From the NCBI RefSeq assembly GCF_005217525.1, contig NZ_PNXQ01000012.1:712665-776664 (forward strand): a stretch of 64,000 bases of DNA, written 5' to 3'. This document shows, piece by piece, positions 35,066-44,129 of this stretch. Under the pieces are notes generated by a model that was not told the DNA's origin, did not search any database, and was given only the letters and a program-made list of their open reading frames with translations. How positions within the stretch are numbered: the first letter of the stretch is position 1; every line of letters begins with the position of its first letter. Made by a program: the position numbers and the translations under genes. Source of the stretch: Paenibacillus terrae. GTDB taxonomy: Bacteria > Bacillota > Bacilli > Paenibacillales > Paenibacillaceae.

Positions 35066-36304
35066 ATGTTAGACGCCATTTTCGTGACGTTCCAGATTAT
35101 ACTGGCGCTGATCGCGGCTTATCAATTTTCATTCTCCTTGTTCGGTCTGGTTCGCAAAAAAAGAAAAGAGCATGCGGCTCCGGAAAAATCATTTGCCATT
35201 TTGGTCGCTGCCCACAATGAGGAACAGGTTGTAGGAGCATTGATGGAGAATTTGAAGCAACTTGATTATCCAAAGGAACTGTACGATGTATTCGTTATTT
35301 GTGATAACTGCACGGACAAGACGGCGGATATCGTTCGAGCACACGGCATGAATGCTTGTGAACGTACGAACCCGAATTTGCGTGGTAAAGGCTACGCCAT
35401 TGAGTGGATGCTCAAGGAATTGTGGGCTATGCCACGTCAATATGATGCGATTGTCATGTTCGATGCTGACAATTTGGCACATACGAATTTCTTGAGAGAA
35501 ATGAACAACGACTTGTGCACAGGTGCCCGCGTTATCCAGGGGTACATTGATACGAAGAATCCTGAGGATTCATGGATTACTGCGGCATACGGGGTATCTT
35601 ACTGGTATATCAACCGTTTGTGGCAGTTGTCACGTCACAACCTGAACATGGCTAACTTCCTTGGTGGTACAGGCATGTGCTTTGAAACGAATCTGCTCAA
35701 GGAAATGGGCTGGGGTGCGACGAGTCTGGTAGAGGATTTGGAGTTTACCATGCGTTGTACGCAACGTAATGTATATCCGAGATTTAATTATGATGCCAAG
35801 GTATATGACGAGAAGCCGTTGACTTTTAAAGCTTCCTCCAGACAACGTCTGCGCTGGATGCAGGGTCACTTTACAGTCGCTCGCCGTTATTTCTTCCCGC
35901 TGCTGTGGCAGAGCATCAAGCATAGAAGTCTGATTAAATTCGATATGGCTCTCTATGGTCTGAATGTATACATCGTACTGTTCACTTTCTTGATGACAGC
36001 AGCGATGTGGGTGGATATTGCGTTCTTCGGGGGACCTAATATCGAAAATATCTATGTGCAATTTCCGGCCTGGACCGGTGTTATAGCAGTTGGGTTGAAC
36101 GTTTCAACCTTTGTGATTGCGATGATTCTGGAGAAGGTCACGTTCAAAAAAGTGTATCTTTATTTGCTGCTATTCCCTGTCTATCTGATTTCGTGGTATC
36201 CGATTACGTTCTATGCGTTCTTCACGCAAAACAACAAGCAATGGAGCCACACCCAGCATACGCGTGTCGTTCGGCTGGAAGAAGTTCAAAGCAAGCAGGG
36301 CTAA
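35066..36304 (+). CDS. membrane-bound family 2 glycosyltransferase
   Basis: A 412-residue GT2 enzyme. One N-terminal membrane helix (LDAIFVTFQIILALIAAYQF) is followed by the GT-A domain: FAILVAAHNEEQVVGALMEN, the DxD motif in IVMFDADNLAH, GGTGMCFETNLLKEMGWG, the acid TSLVEDLEFTMR and the processive QRLRWMQGH (Q-x-x-R-W). Three C-terminal helices follow. The QxxRW motif suggests a processive or polysaccharide-type synthase. AAAAGGGGGTAAC precedes the ATG. Substrate unknown; it stands alone behind a long leader. Confidence 0.88.
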   Translation: MLDAIFVTFQIILALIAAYQFSFSLFGLVRKKRKEHAAPEKSFAILVAAHNEEQVVGALMENLKQLDYPKELYDVFVICDNCTDKTADIVRAHGMNACERTNPNLRGKGYAIEWMLKELWAMPRQYDAIVMFDADNLAHTNFLREMNNDLCTGARVIQGYIDTKNPEDSWITAAYGVSYWYINRLWQLSRHNLNMANFLGGTGMCFETNLLKEMGWGATSLVEDLEFTMRCTQRNVYPRFNYDAKVYDEKPLTFKASSRQRLRWMQGHFTVARRYFFPLLWQSIKHRSLIKFDMALYGLNVYIVLFTFLMTAAMWVDIAFFGGPNIENIYVQFPAWTGVIAVGLNVSTFVIAMILEKVTFKKVYLYLLLFPVYLISWYPITFYAFFTQNNKQWSHTQHTRVVRLEEVQSKQG

Positions 36305-36365
36305 ATGCAGAAGCACATATAAGTGTTTCACAAATCCTAACTATTAGCTATTTTTAATAAATGTG

Positions 36366-36609
36366 TTGACACTCTGGTGAGTTGCGTGATATGATGATCA
36401 AGTGTGTTAATTGAAAAAGTATGGATTAACAAGTAGAAGGTCCGACTTCTCACCTGTCCGGTATTGCCGGCTGGTCTTGATCCAATGATTTGTGAATTGA
36501 ACTTTCATGATGAATTGAGTATCAGACAGGGATGTCGGCTGCATAGTCGTCATCCCTTTTTTGTGCTTTAATACAATACAACAATAACAGGTTCTGGAGG
36601 TGGAGGGTT
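36366..36609 (+). promoter_or_regulatory. promoter and attenuator leader of infC-rpmI-rplT
   Basis: TTGACA (36366-36371), 18 bases, TATGAT (36390-36395), then a structured leader that ends in a terminator: AGGGATG (36528-36534) with CATCCCT (36551-36557) and six T. In Firmicutes this operon is controlled by ribosomal protein L20 binding its leader and favouring the terminator; the layout here fits that mechanism, though I did not align the L20 site base by base. Confidence 0.75.
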
Positions 36610-37122
36610 ATTAGTAAGGAACATATGATCAATGATGAGATTCGGGTGAGAGAAGTACGTCTGGTTGGTGCTAACGGGGAACAAATCGGGATTACGCCGA
36701 CTCGTGAAGCTCTACAAATGGCGATTGACGCCAACTTGGATCTCGTGAACGTGGCGCCTCAAGCGAAGCCGCCCGTGTGTCGGATTATGGATTACGGAAA
36801 ATTCCGCTACGAGCAACAGAAGAAAGAAAAGGAAGCCCGTAAAAACCAGAAGATCGTTGACATCAAAGAGGTATGGTTCCGTTCCAACATCGAGGAGCAT
36901 GATTACCAGACCAAGTTTCGCAATGTGGTGAAGTTCCTGAATGAAGGGGACAAGGTGAAATGCTCCGTTCGTTTCCGCGGTCGTGAAATTACCCATGCTA
37001 ACGTGGGTCAAAAGATTCTCGAACGTGTGAAATTGGAAGTTGCTGATCTTTGTACCGTGGAGCGCCAACCCAAGCTCGAAGGACGCAGCATGATTATGAT
37101 ATTGGCTCCAAAGAGTCAATGA
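36610..37122 (+). CDS. infC: translation initiation factor IF-3 (AUU start)
   Basis: A 170-residue IF-3. The natural start is ATT at 36610 (reads I/M-SKEHMINDEIRVREVRLVG), nine bases after GGAGG at 36596-36600. The ATG at 36625 has no site of its own. Rare AUU starts on infC let IF-3 limit its own synthesis. N-domain VREVRLVGANGEQIGI, linker KKEKEARKNQK and C-domain EVWFRSNIEEHDYQTKFRNV are complete. It prevents premature subunit joining and checks the initiator tRNA. First gene of the infC-rpmI-rplT operon. Confidence 0.95.
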   Translation: MSKEHMINDEIRVREVRLVGANGEQIGITPTREALQMAIDANLDLVNVAPQAKPPVCRIMDYGKFRYEQQKKEKEARKNQKIVDIKEVWFRSNIEEHDYQTKFRNVVKFLNEGDKVKCSVRFRGREITHANVGQKILERVKLEVADLCTVERQPKLEGRSMIMILAPKSQ

Positions 37123-37142
37123 CAAATTAAGGAGGAAGTTCA

Positions 37143-37343
37143 ATGCCTAAAATGAAAACACATAGCAGCCTTAAAGGCCGCTTCAAGATTACTGGTACCG
37201 GTAAAGTAATGCGTTACAAAGCTTACAAAAACCACTTGCTTTCCCACAAATCCAAACGTGCAAAACGCGTTCTGGGTACTAACCCTGAGATGGCGCCTGG
37301 GGACGTTAAGCGTCTGAAACAAGGTCTTGCTAACCTGAAATAG
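37143..37343 (+). CDS. rpmI: 50S ribosomal protein L35
   Basis: A 66-residue, strongly basic protein with the L35 signature [20 protein letters not shown], then [19 protein letters not shown]. It is a late-assembling large-subunit protein. AAGGAGGAAG precedes the ATG, and the gene sits 20 bases after infC in the conserved order. Confidence 0.98.
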   Translation: MPKMKTHSSLKGRFKITGTGKVMRYKAYKNHLLSHKSKRAKRVLGTNPEMAPGDVKRLKQGLANLK

Positions 37344-37396
37344 CACACAGTACGGCAATGAATTAAGCATAAACATTATTTGGGAGGTCTTTTGAT

Positions 37397-37756
37397 ATGG
37401 CAAGAGTAAAGGGCGGATTCGTCGTTCGTCGTCGTCATAAAAAAGTATTGAAGCTTGCTAAAGGTTATTTTGGTTCCAAACACCGCATTTTTAAAACAGC
37501 TAACGAGCAGGTAATGAAATCGCTTGTTTACGCATACCGTGACCGTCGTCAGACGAAACGTAACTTCCGCAGACTGTGGATCGTGCGTATCAATGCAGCA
37601 GCTCGCTTGAACGGTTTGTCTTACAGCAAACTGATGCACGGCCTGAAATTGGCTGGTGTGGACATTAACCGCAAAATCCTGGCTGATCTTGCAGTCAACG
37701 ATATCAATGCGTTCAACTCTTTGGCAACTGTTGCTAAAGGCAAAATCAACGCTTAA
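37397..37756 (+). CDS. rplT: 50S ribosomal protein L20
   Basis: A 119-residue basic protein with the L20 hallmark [40 protein letters not shown] and [17 protein letters not shown]. It binds 23S rRNA early in assembly and, in Firmicutes, represses this operon through its leader. TGGGAGG lies before the ATG. Confidence 0.98.
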   Translation: MARVKGGFVVRRRHKKVLKLAKGYFGSKHRIFKTANEQVMKSLVYAYRDRRQTKRNFRRLWIVRINAAARLNGLSYSKLMHGLKLAGVDINRKILADLAVNDINAFNSLATVAKGKINA

Positions 37757-37797
37757 TTATTGAGATGAAGGCGTTGAAACCGCGAAAGTGGTTGGAA

Positions 37798-37838
37798 AGG
37801 TATCCCGAGCAGTATACTGTGTAGGGGTGCCTTTTTTT
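37798..37838 (+). terminator. terminator of infC-rpmI-rplT
   Basis: AGGTATCCC (37798-37806) pairs with GGGGTGCCT (37824-37832) through nine pairs, two of them G-T, followed by seven T in all. Confidence 0.75.
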
Positions 37839-38041
37839 GTACATACTTAATGAAATGAAAAAAGTCCAAATTATTCAAAATACGAATAAACATGACGTCT
37901 GATGACAGAATGTATGGATTTTGCAATATGTGTAGCGCTTACATTAATTCATTTTCAAAAAAAATTGACCCAAGGTTATTAATCATCTGGATTTTAGTCG
38001 ATCATAATTGTATAATCTCTAAAGTAAGTCTTCTGTAGGAT

Positions 38042-38097
38042 CTGTCTCGACAGTAAATGGCATGTATGACGTGCCCATTTTCAGAGAGAAGAGACAG
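38042..38097 (+). promoter_or_regulatory. candidate structured leader RNA before nupN-like gene
   Basis: An outer stem CTGTCTC (38042-38048) with GAGACAG (38091-38097) encloses an inner ten-pair hairpin: AAATGGCATG (38055-38064) with CGTGCCCATTT (38070-38080, one bulged C). It lies 36 bases before the lipoprotein start. A TATAAT at about 38012 could be the -10. It does not show the conserved loops of the purine riboswitch. Confidence 0.45.
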
Positions 38098-38133
38098 TCC
38101 AGGCATCTAACACTAAGGGGGAACAGTATCAGC

Positions 38134-39168
38134 ATGAAGAAAATGTTCAGTATGTCTTTGGTTATGTTGCTGGCGATCTCGGTCATTCTCGCTGGCTGCG
38201 GTAACAAAAATCAAGGCGCATCCAACGCAAGTGGCGGAGCAGGTGGTTCTACCAAAACATCGAATGTCCAAATCGGCATGGTTACAGATGTAGGCGGAGT
38301 AAACGACAAATCGTTTAACCAATCTGCATGGGAAGCACTGCAAGCCATTGAAAAAGAAACAGGCACCAAGGCTAAATATCTGCAAAGTAAATCGGATCAA
38401 GATTATATTCCTAACCTGAACCAATTTGTTAAGGGCGGTTTTAACCTGACTTGGGGTATTGGTTTTAATTTGGCGAATGCGATTGGACAAGTAGCGAAAG
38501 AAAACCCGGACAAAAATCTGGCGATCATCGATAGTGTCGTAGATGCGCCTAATGTAAAATCGGTTGTTTTTGCTGAAAATGAAGGTTCCTTCCTCGTTGG
38601 GGTTGTAGCTGGTAAACTTACAAAAACAAACAAAATTGGTTTTGTGGGTGGACAAGACAGCCCGTTGATCAAACGTTTTGAAAAAGGCTTCGAAGCAGGA
38701 ATTAAAGCAGTAAATCCAAATGCAAAATTGATCGTAAACTATGCAGGTGCGTTTGATAAGCCGGATGTGGGTAAAGCGGCAGCGGCAACGATCTATAATG
38801 ACGGCGCAGATATTATTTTCCACGCAGCTGGCGGATCAGGCACAGGCGTATTTAACGAAGCGCTCGCACGGAAGCAACAAGGTAAGCAGGTATGGGTTAT
38901 CGGTGTAGATAAAGACCAGTCGCTTGAGTTTGGTGATGACGTAACGTTGACTTCAATGGTCAAACATGTGGATGAAGCCGTAAAACGTGTATCCCAGGAA
39001 GTCATCGACGGTAAATTTAAGGGCGGTATCGAAACGCTGGCTCTGAAAGATAACGGAATTGGCTTGGCGGATACATCCAGCAAAAACGTTCCTAAAGACG
39101 TGCTTGATCTCGTAGAGCAATACAAGCAAAAAATTATTAAGGGTGAAATTACAGTTCCTTCGAAATAA
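38134..39168 (+). CDS. nupN: BMP-family nucleoside-binding lipoprotein
   Basis: A 344-residue substrate-binding lipoprotein. The lipobox is VILAGC with the lipidated Cys22. The mature protein opens with a Gly/Ser/Asn-rich linker, then QIGMVTDVGGVNDKSFNQSA, the BMP/PnrA signature, followed by GFVGGQDSPLIKRFEKGFEA and IIFHAAGGSGTGVFNEA. Relatives (NupN/YufN, PnrA) bind purine nucleosides on the outer face of the membrane. AAGGGGGAAC lies before the ATG at 38134. First gene of the importer operon with an ATPase and two permeases. Confidence 0.9.
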   Translation: MKKMFSMSLVMLLAISVILAGCGNKNQGASNASGGAGGSTKTSNVQIGMVTDVGGVNDKSFNQSAWEALQAIEKETGTKAKYLQSKSDQDYIPNLNQFVKGGFNLTWGIGFNLANAIGQVAKENPDKNLAIIDSVVDAPNVKSVVFAENEGSFLVGVVAGKLTKTNKIGFVGGQDSPLIKRFEKGFEAGIKAVNPNAKLIVNYAGAFDKPDVGKAAAATIYNDGADIIFHAAGGSGTGVFNEALARKQQGKQVWVIGVDKDQSLEFGDDVTLTSMVKHVDEAVKRVSQEVIDGKFKGGIETLALKDNGIGLADTSSKNVPKDVLDLVEQYKQKIIKGEITVPSK

Positions 39169-39199
39169 GATTTGGCTTGCAAGATAAATAAAGGTGGCG

Positions 39200-39228
39200 A
39201 CAAGGCTGGTTCACAAGACTAGCCTTGT
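39200..39228 (+). terminator. hairpin between nupN and nupO
   Basis: ACAAGGCT (39200-39207) pairs with AGCCTTGT (39221-39228), followed by TCTT. Weak T tract; more likely a 3'-end stabiliser that lets the binding protein be made in excess of the transporter. Confidence 0.45.
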
Positions 39229-39309
39229 TCTTACGTCTGGAGTTATACAGATCATAACGGTCAATCAGCTCATTGGAGCACATACTATAAAGTATATAAG
39301 GGTGATCTC

Positions 39310-40848
39310 ATGGATGCAGCGACCCCCGTCGTTGAGTTAAAGCAAATTACAAAACGATTCCCCGGCATCGTTGCCAACGACTCCATCAGCATCAAGCTGC
39401 ATAAGGGAGAAATTCATGCCCTCTTGGGTGAGAATGGTGCGGGTAAATCTACGCTTATGAATATTCTTTTCGGACTGTATCAGCCGGATGAAGGATCGAT
39501 AGAAATTGGTGGAAAACCAGTGCAGATTGATAGCCCAAATAAGGCGATTGATTTGGGAATTGGCATGGTGCATCAGCATTTTAAGCTCGTGCAGCCGTTT
39601 ACTGTCACCGAAAATATTGTCCTGGGCTCGGAGCCACGTAAAGGTCTGAAAATCAATTATAAAAAGGCTGCCGCCGAAGTACAGCGGTTGTCTGAGCAGT
39701 ATGGCCTTCAGGTGAATCCGAATGCCAAAATTGAAGATATATCCGTCGGCATGCAACAACGAGTGGAAATTATAAAAACGCTTTATCGTGGCGCAGATAT
39801 CCTGATCTTTGACGAGCCGACAGCGGTACTGACTCCACAGGAAATCATTGAGCTGTTGGACATTATGAAGCGTCTGGTAGCTGAAGGCAAGTCCATTATT
39901 TTGATCACTCATAAACTTAAAGAAATCATGCAAATTGCAGATACAGTTACGATTATTCGCCGGGGTCAGGTTATTGATACGGTCAAGACATCGGAAACGA
40001 CGCCGAATGATCTGGCGGAGAAAATGGTAGGCCGTCGTGTGTCCTTTAAAGTGGATAAGCAGCCTGCGAAGCCGGGACAAACCGTTCTGGAAATGAGCAA
40101 TGTGGTCTCTAAAAACATGGATGGCATTAGCGTTCTGAACAAGCTGAACCTGCAAGTCAAGGCAGGCGAGATTTTAGGAATCGCCGGAGTAGATGGCAAT
40201 GGACAGAGTGAGCTGATTGAAGCTTTGACCGGTTTACGTAAGGTCGATGGTGGGCATATCCGATTGCTCGGACAAGAGATGACGAATCAGTCGCCACGTA
40301 AAATTTCAGAGGCAGGCGTTTCGCATATCCCGGAGGACCGGCATAAGCACGGGCTGGTACTCGATTTCTCCATGAGTGAAAACATGGTTCTGGAGACGTA
40401 CTATCAGGCTCCGTACAGTAAAAATGGCTTTCTGAACAAAGAGGCTATTGATAAGCAGGCGAAAAGTCTCATCGAGAAATTTGATGTGAGAACGCCGGAC
40501 ATTCATACCAAGGCGAGAGCATTATCTGGCGGTAATCAGCAAAAGGCAATCATTGCGCGTGAAATAGATAAAAATCCAGATCTGCTTATTGCGGCCCAAC
40601 CTACACGGGGGCTGGATGTTGGAGCGATTGAATTTGTCCAGAAGCAACTGATTGCTCAGCGGGATCAAGGCAAAGCGGTATTGCTCATTTCTTTTGAACT
40701 GGACGAAATTATGAATGTTTCCGACCGAATAGCTGTCATCTATGAGGGCAAGATTGTCGGGGAAGTGCTACCGGAAGAAACGAATGATCAGGAATTGGGA
40801 CTGATGATGGCCGGAAGTGCAGTGAAGAAAGGAGTAGAGAATGGCTAA
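39310..40848 (+). CDS. nupO: nucleoside ABC importer ATPase (tandem)
   Basis: A 512-residue protein with two ABC ATPase domains in one chain. The first has Walker A LLGENGAGKSTLMN, signature ISVGMQQRVEIIK (degenerate: ISVGM for LSGGQ) and Walker B ILIFDEPTAVL. The second has a degenerate Walker A (IAGVDGNGQSELIEALTG), signature LSGGNQQKAIIAREI and a Walker B with Ala-Gln (LLIAAQPTRGLD). Such asymmetric sites are normal in the sugar/nucleoside importer class. TAAGGGTGATC precedes the ATG. It overlaps nupP by eight bases. Confidence 0.9.
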   Translation: MDAATPVVELKQITKRFPGIVANDSISIKLHKGEIHALLGENGAGKSTLMNILFGLYQPDEGSIEIGGKPVQIDSPNKAIDLGIGMVHQHFKLVQPFTVTENIVLGSEPRKGLKINYKKAAAEVQRLSEQYGLQVNPNAKIEDISVGMQQRVEIIKTLYRGADILIFDEPTAVLTPQEIIELLDIMKRLVAEGKSIILITHKLKEIMQIADTVTIIRRGQVIDTVKTSETTPNDLAEKMVGRRVSFKVDKQPAKPGQTVLEMSNVVSKNMDGISVLNKLNLQVKAGEILGIAGVDGNGQSELIEALTGLRKVDGGHIRLLGQEMTNQSPRKISEAGVSHIPEDRHKHGLVLDFSMSENMVLETYYQAPYSKNGFLNKEAIDKQAKSLIEKFDVRTPDIHTKARALSGGNQQKAIIAREIDKNPDLLIAAQPTRGLDVGAIEFVQKQLIAQRDQGKAVLLISFELDEIMNVSDRIAVIYEGKIVGEVLPEETNDQELGLMMAGSAVKKGVENG

Positions 40849-41920
40849 CCTGTTGAAAATATTTACGAAAGACTCCTTTGTTCTGGCGCTGGTCTCTATA
40901 ATTTTGGGTCTTCTTCTGGGTGCTGTCGTAATGCTGATTGGCGGTTATGATCCCATTGTGGCGTATTCTGCTCTATTTAGCCGTGTGTACGGAGACTCAT
41001 ACAACTTTGGTGAGGCTATCCGTGAGATGACCCCACTGATTTTGACGGGGCTTGCATTTGCTTTTGCGGCCCGTGCCGGACTGTTTAACATCGGCGGCGA
41101 AGGACAATTTCTGGTGGGTATGACGGCTGCTTCGATTGTGGGCATCAAGCTGCATGGACTGCCTGCTATTATTCATGCGCCGCTGGCAATCATTGCTGGG
41201 GCGGTATTCGGGGGTCTATGGGCTGCAATTGCTGGCTATTTGAAGGCTAAGCGTGGCGTGAATGAGGTTATCACTTGTATTATGATGAACTGGATTGGTC
41301 TGTATTTGGCTAACCTGGTGATTAACCAGTTCGCACTCATGGAGGGTGAAAATCGTTCCGTGGATATTCAGCCCTCCGCTTCAATTTCGATTGAATGGCT
41401 GTCACAGATGATGGGTAATGCCCGAGTTCATTGGGGAACCGTTATTGCTGTGCTGGCGGCGGTGTTTTTCTATATTTTCATGTGGAAAACCAAGCAAGGC
41501 TACGAGTTGCGTGCTGTTGGATTTAATCAGGACGCATCCCGCTATGCAGGTATGAATGTGAATCGCAATATCGTAAAAGCGATGTTTATTAGTGGTGTTT
41601 TCGCCGGATTGGCGGGTGCCTTTGAAGTGCTGGGTGTATTCCATTATCAATCCGTCATGGCAGGATCGCCGGGGACCGGCTTTGATGGTATCGCCGTGGC
41701 CCTCATTGGGATGAATAATCCGTTCGGTGTACTGCTGGGCTCTGTTTTGTTCGGAACGCTTACGTATGGTTCTGCGGGGATGAGCTTTAGCGCGGATGTA
41801 CCGCCCGAAATCATTCGGATTGTCATCGGCTCAATTATTTTCTTTATTGCAGCTCAGGGAATTGTTCGTTGGGTTGTGAAGCCGCTCTACTCCAAGCGGA
41901 AGAAAGAGAAGGTGTTGTAA
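40841..41920 (+). CDS. nupP: nucleoside ABC importer permease 1
   Basis: A 359-residue membrane protein with eight to ten helices in the BPD_transp_2 fold: MTPLILTGLAFAFAARAGLF, NIGGEGQFLVGMTAAS and GLAGAFEVLGVFHYQS, then GTGFDGIAVALIGMNNPFGV. It forms the membrane channel with the next gene's product. The start overlaps nupO and the stop is one base before nupQ, so translation is coupled. Confidence 0.9.
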   Translation: MANLLKIFTKDSFVLALVSIILGLLLGAVVMLIGGYDPIVAYSALFSRVYGDSYNFGEAIREMTPLILTGLAFAFAARAGLFNIGGEGQFLVGMTAASIVGIKLHGLPAIIHAPLAIIAGAVFGGLWAAIAGYLKAKRGVNEVITCIMMNWIGLYLANLVINQFALMEGENRSVDIQPSASISIEWLSQMMGNARVHWGTVIAVLAAVFFYIFMWKTKQGYELRAVGFNQDASRYAGMNVNRNIVKAMFISGVFAGLAGAFEVLGVFHYQSVMAGSPGTGFDGIAVALIGMNNPFGVLLGSVLFGTLTYGSAGMSFSADVPPEIIRIVIGSIIFFIAAQGIVRWVVKPLYSKRKKEKVL

Positions 41921-41921
41921 A

Positions 41922-42881
41922 ATGAGTTGGTTAACACTTGGTGAATTAATCCATACAACGCTCGTTTTTGCGACGGCGATTATATTTGCGTCTCTTGGCG
42001 GAGTCTTTTCGGAAAAATCCGGTGTAACGAACCTCGGTCTGGAAGGTCTTATGGTGTTCGGGGCGTTTGCTGCGGGTGTAGGCGGATTTTATGCGGAACA
42101 AGCAGGGCTCGGGGGGACCTCTGCCGCTTGGATAGGTGTGTTGTCGGCGGCTGTATTCGGCATTCTGGTTTCGCTGATTCATGCTGTAGCCTCGATTACG
42201 TTTAAAGCCGATCAGGTCATTAGCGGAATTGTTATTAACTTTTTGGCGGCAGGCAGTACGCTATACATGGTTAAGCTTTTATTTGAGGGTGATGGCGATA
42301 CTGGGCGAATTCAGGGTTTTAGCGAAATATCAATTCCCTATCTAGTAGATATTCCGGTTTTAGGAAATGCTTTTTTCCAAGCTTATCCAACGACCTATTT
42401 GGCTATACTATTAGTCATTATTGGATATTTCACTTTGTATAAAACGCCGTTTGGCTTGCGTCTACGTTCTGTCGGAGAGCATCCGGGGGCTGCGGATACC
42501 GTCGGTATCAAGGTGAACCGGCTGCGTTATATTGGGGTCATGATCAGCGGTGCGTTGGCTGGTATTGGTGGTGCCACGATTACGTTGACGACGACAAATA
42601 TGTTTTCGCATAATACGGTATCCGGTCAAGGTTATATTGCTATTGCAGCTATGATCTTCGGGAAATGGAACCCGCTCGGTGCTTTTGGCGCAGCCGTGTT
42701 CTTTGGCTTTTCCCAGGCCATTCGCAACTATGTGCAGTTGTTCGCATGGTCGCAAAGTATTCCCCAGGAAATTATTTTTATGCTGCCCTATCTTCTGACG
42801 ATTATTGTACTGGTAGCGGCTGTAGGACGTTCACGTGCACCGGCTGCTTTGGGTCAGCTCTATGATCCAAGCAAGCGCTAA
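41922..42881 (+). CDS. nupQ: nucleoside ABC importer permease 2
   Basis: A 319-residue permease of the same family as its neighbour: ATAIIFASLGGVFSEKSGVT, NLGLEGLMVFGAFAAGVGGF and GVMISGALAGIGGATITLTT, then GQGYIAIAAMIFGKWNPLGA. The two permeases form the heterodimeric channel. Last gene of the operon; a strong terminator follows 59 bases on. Confidence 0.9.
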   Translation: MSWLTLGELIHTTLVFATAIIFASLGGVFSEKSGVTNLGLEGLMVFGAFAAGVGGFYAEQAGLGGTSAAWIGVLSAAVFGILVSLIHAVASITFKADQVISGIVINFLAAGSTLYMVKLLFEGDGDTGRIQGFSEISIPYLVDIPVLGNAFFQAYPTTYLAILLVIIGYFTLYKTPFGLRLRSVGEHPGAADTVGIKVNRLRYIGVMISGALAGIGGATITLTTTNMFSHNTVSGQGYIAIAAMIFGKWNPLGAFGAAVFFGFSQAIRNYVQLFAWSQSIPQEIIFMLPYLLTIIVLVAAVGRSRAPAALGQLYDPSKR

Positions 42882-42939
42882 TAGTAAATGGGCAACTAAA
42901 CGCTATTTGTCTTGGAATCAGTAAATTGTATTTGTTCGT

Positions 42940-42978
42940 AAATCCGGTATCTGCATTCGCAGATACCGGATTTTTTTA
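42940..42978 (+). terminator. terminator of the nucleoside importer operon
   Basis: A 15-pair perfect stem (42940-42954 with 42959-42973) has AAATCCGG at its foot, a four-base ATTC loop and a run of T at the end. Confidence 0.9.
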
Positions 42979-43147
42979 GGTTGTGCAGGCATATAAACAT
43001 ACGCTTCTGGCATGGATGGAATAGACTGTGCTATGCAGATTGGACGAACGCTCGGCCCCTGTCAGCTCCAGTCTGTTTTGTGGTGGCGGTGAGCTATCAA
43101 GGAGCCGTTCAATCTGTCCATCCGTTAAGAAAGAAGGAGGAAATACG

Positions 43148-43501
43148 ATGAAACAGGCAGTAACCAGAAAGCAGGTGGAGAAGCTTGTCGGCAAAGTCAT
43201 TCTGGCTACTCGCAAGGATGGTTCTCAGGTCAGCGGCAAGCTGATTCGCATTTCGGGTAACCGACTGATTCTTCAGCCAAACCGTAAGAAAAAAGTAAAG
43301 ACGAAGGCGATTATTCCCCTGGTGCTGTTTGACTTGCTTGCCATCGGCACGGCTCCTTACGTTGGTGGATATGGCGGTTACGGAGCAGGTTATGGGGGAC
43401 CGGGATATGGCGGTCCGGGATACGGTGCCCCTCAGTACGGCCCATATACAGATGGGGGATACCCCGGAGCAGGATATCCGTTTTACCCCAATGTATTCTA
43501 G
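43148..43501 (+). CDS. small protein with Sm/SH3-like start and Gly-Tyr-rich tail
   Basis: A 117-residue protein. Residues 1-50 (MKQAVTRKQVEKLVGKVILA, then DGSQVSGKLIRISGNRLILQ) resemble a small beta-barrel of the Sm or SH3 type; a basic patch (PNRKKKVKTKA) and a hydrophobic stretch (IIPLVLFDLLAIGTAP) follow. The last 45 residues are Gly/Tyr/Pro repeats (GGYGGYGAGYGGPGYGGPGY). GAAGGAGGAAA precedes the ATG at 43148. I do not recognise the family; a surface, coat or RNA-associated role are all guesses. Confidence 0.7.
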   Translation: MKQAVTRKQVEKLVGKVILATRKDGSQVSGKLIRISGNRLILQPNRKKKVKTKAIIPLVLFDLLAIGTAPYVGGYGGYGAGYGGPGYGGPGYGAPQYGPYTDGGYPGAGYPFYPNVF

Positions 43502-43535
43502 GTTAATGGAATTTTGAGATGTAGGCTCCACTTTT

Positions 43536-43976
43536 TCACAGTGTTTTTTCAAGTTCATGGCATCGACTCAGGGAGACGTATCGTAGCATTTGGTAATGGT
43601 TACGCAGATAAAAGCGGATTCCACGGATATTGACTTCATCTACCATGACTTTTGCCCGCTTGCAGCGTCGTAGTCGCCCGTATTGTTCGGCATGCTCCAG
43701 CAGTTTTTTTCCGTAGCGCTGGCCTTGATGAGACGAAGAGATTGCGATCAAATCAATGTACAGCAGCTCCCCATGCAGCATGACATGAATGAAGCCGACA
43801 GGCTGTGCATTATCGGGCCTGCAAGCGACAAAAGTGATGCCCCGGTTTAAGCGCCGGGGTAATTCTTTACGGATTTGATCTATTTCTTGTGCACCTAAAT
43901 GTGACAGGGGGACAAGTTCTTGCTCGATCAGACGAAGGATCATTCTGTCATCTTGGGCGCTGCGTTTGCGGATCAT
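43536..43976 (-). CDS. GNAT-family N-acetyltransferase
   Basis: A 146-residue GNAT enzyme. The central strand LLYIDLIAISSSHQGQRYGK and the following KLLEHAEQYGRLRRCK carry the acetyl-CoA loop (Q-G-Q-R-Y-G-K), and VNIRGIRFYLRNHYQMLRY is the usual C-terminal segment. Substrate unknown. AAGGAGGCAC lies before the ATG at 43976; the longer frame upstream lacks a site. It faces the Gly/Tyr protein gene. Confidence 0.82.
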   Translation of the reverse strand: MIRKRSAQDDRMILRLIEQELVPLSHLGAQEIDQIRKELPRRLNRGITFVACRPDNAQPVGFIHVMLHGELLYIDLIAISSSHQGQRYGKKLLEHAEQYGRLRRCKRAKVMVDEVNIRGIRFYLRNHYQMLRYVSLSRCHELEKTL

Positions 43977-44129
43977 AGCGTGCCTCCTTTTCCACCCTTT
44001 TAGCAAGGCAAGACGAGGCTTTGGAGGTGCGCACAGTCTCGCCGTGTGGTCTTTTTTATAATATGCGGGTAGCTCTTGCAAGCGTGCGGCTCAGAGGTAC
44101 CCCGGAGAAAAAACATAAATTTTTATGAA

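Noticed and set aside
34993-35220. 75-codon frame overlapping the start of the GT2 gene
   Set aside because: It runs into a clearly coding glycosyltransferase in another frame and has no ribosome site.
37960-38133. Possible purine riboswitch before the nucleoside importer
   Set aside because: The conserved junction and loop sequences of the purine aptamer are not present; only a generic structured leader can be claimed.
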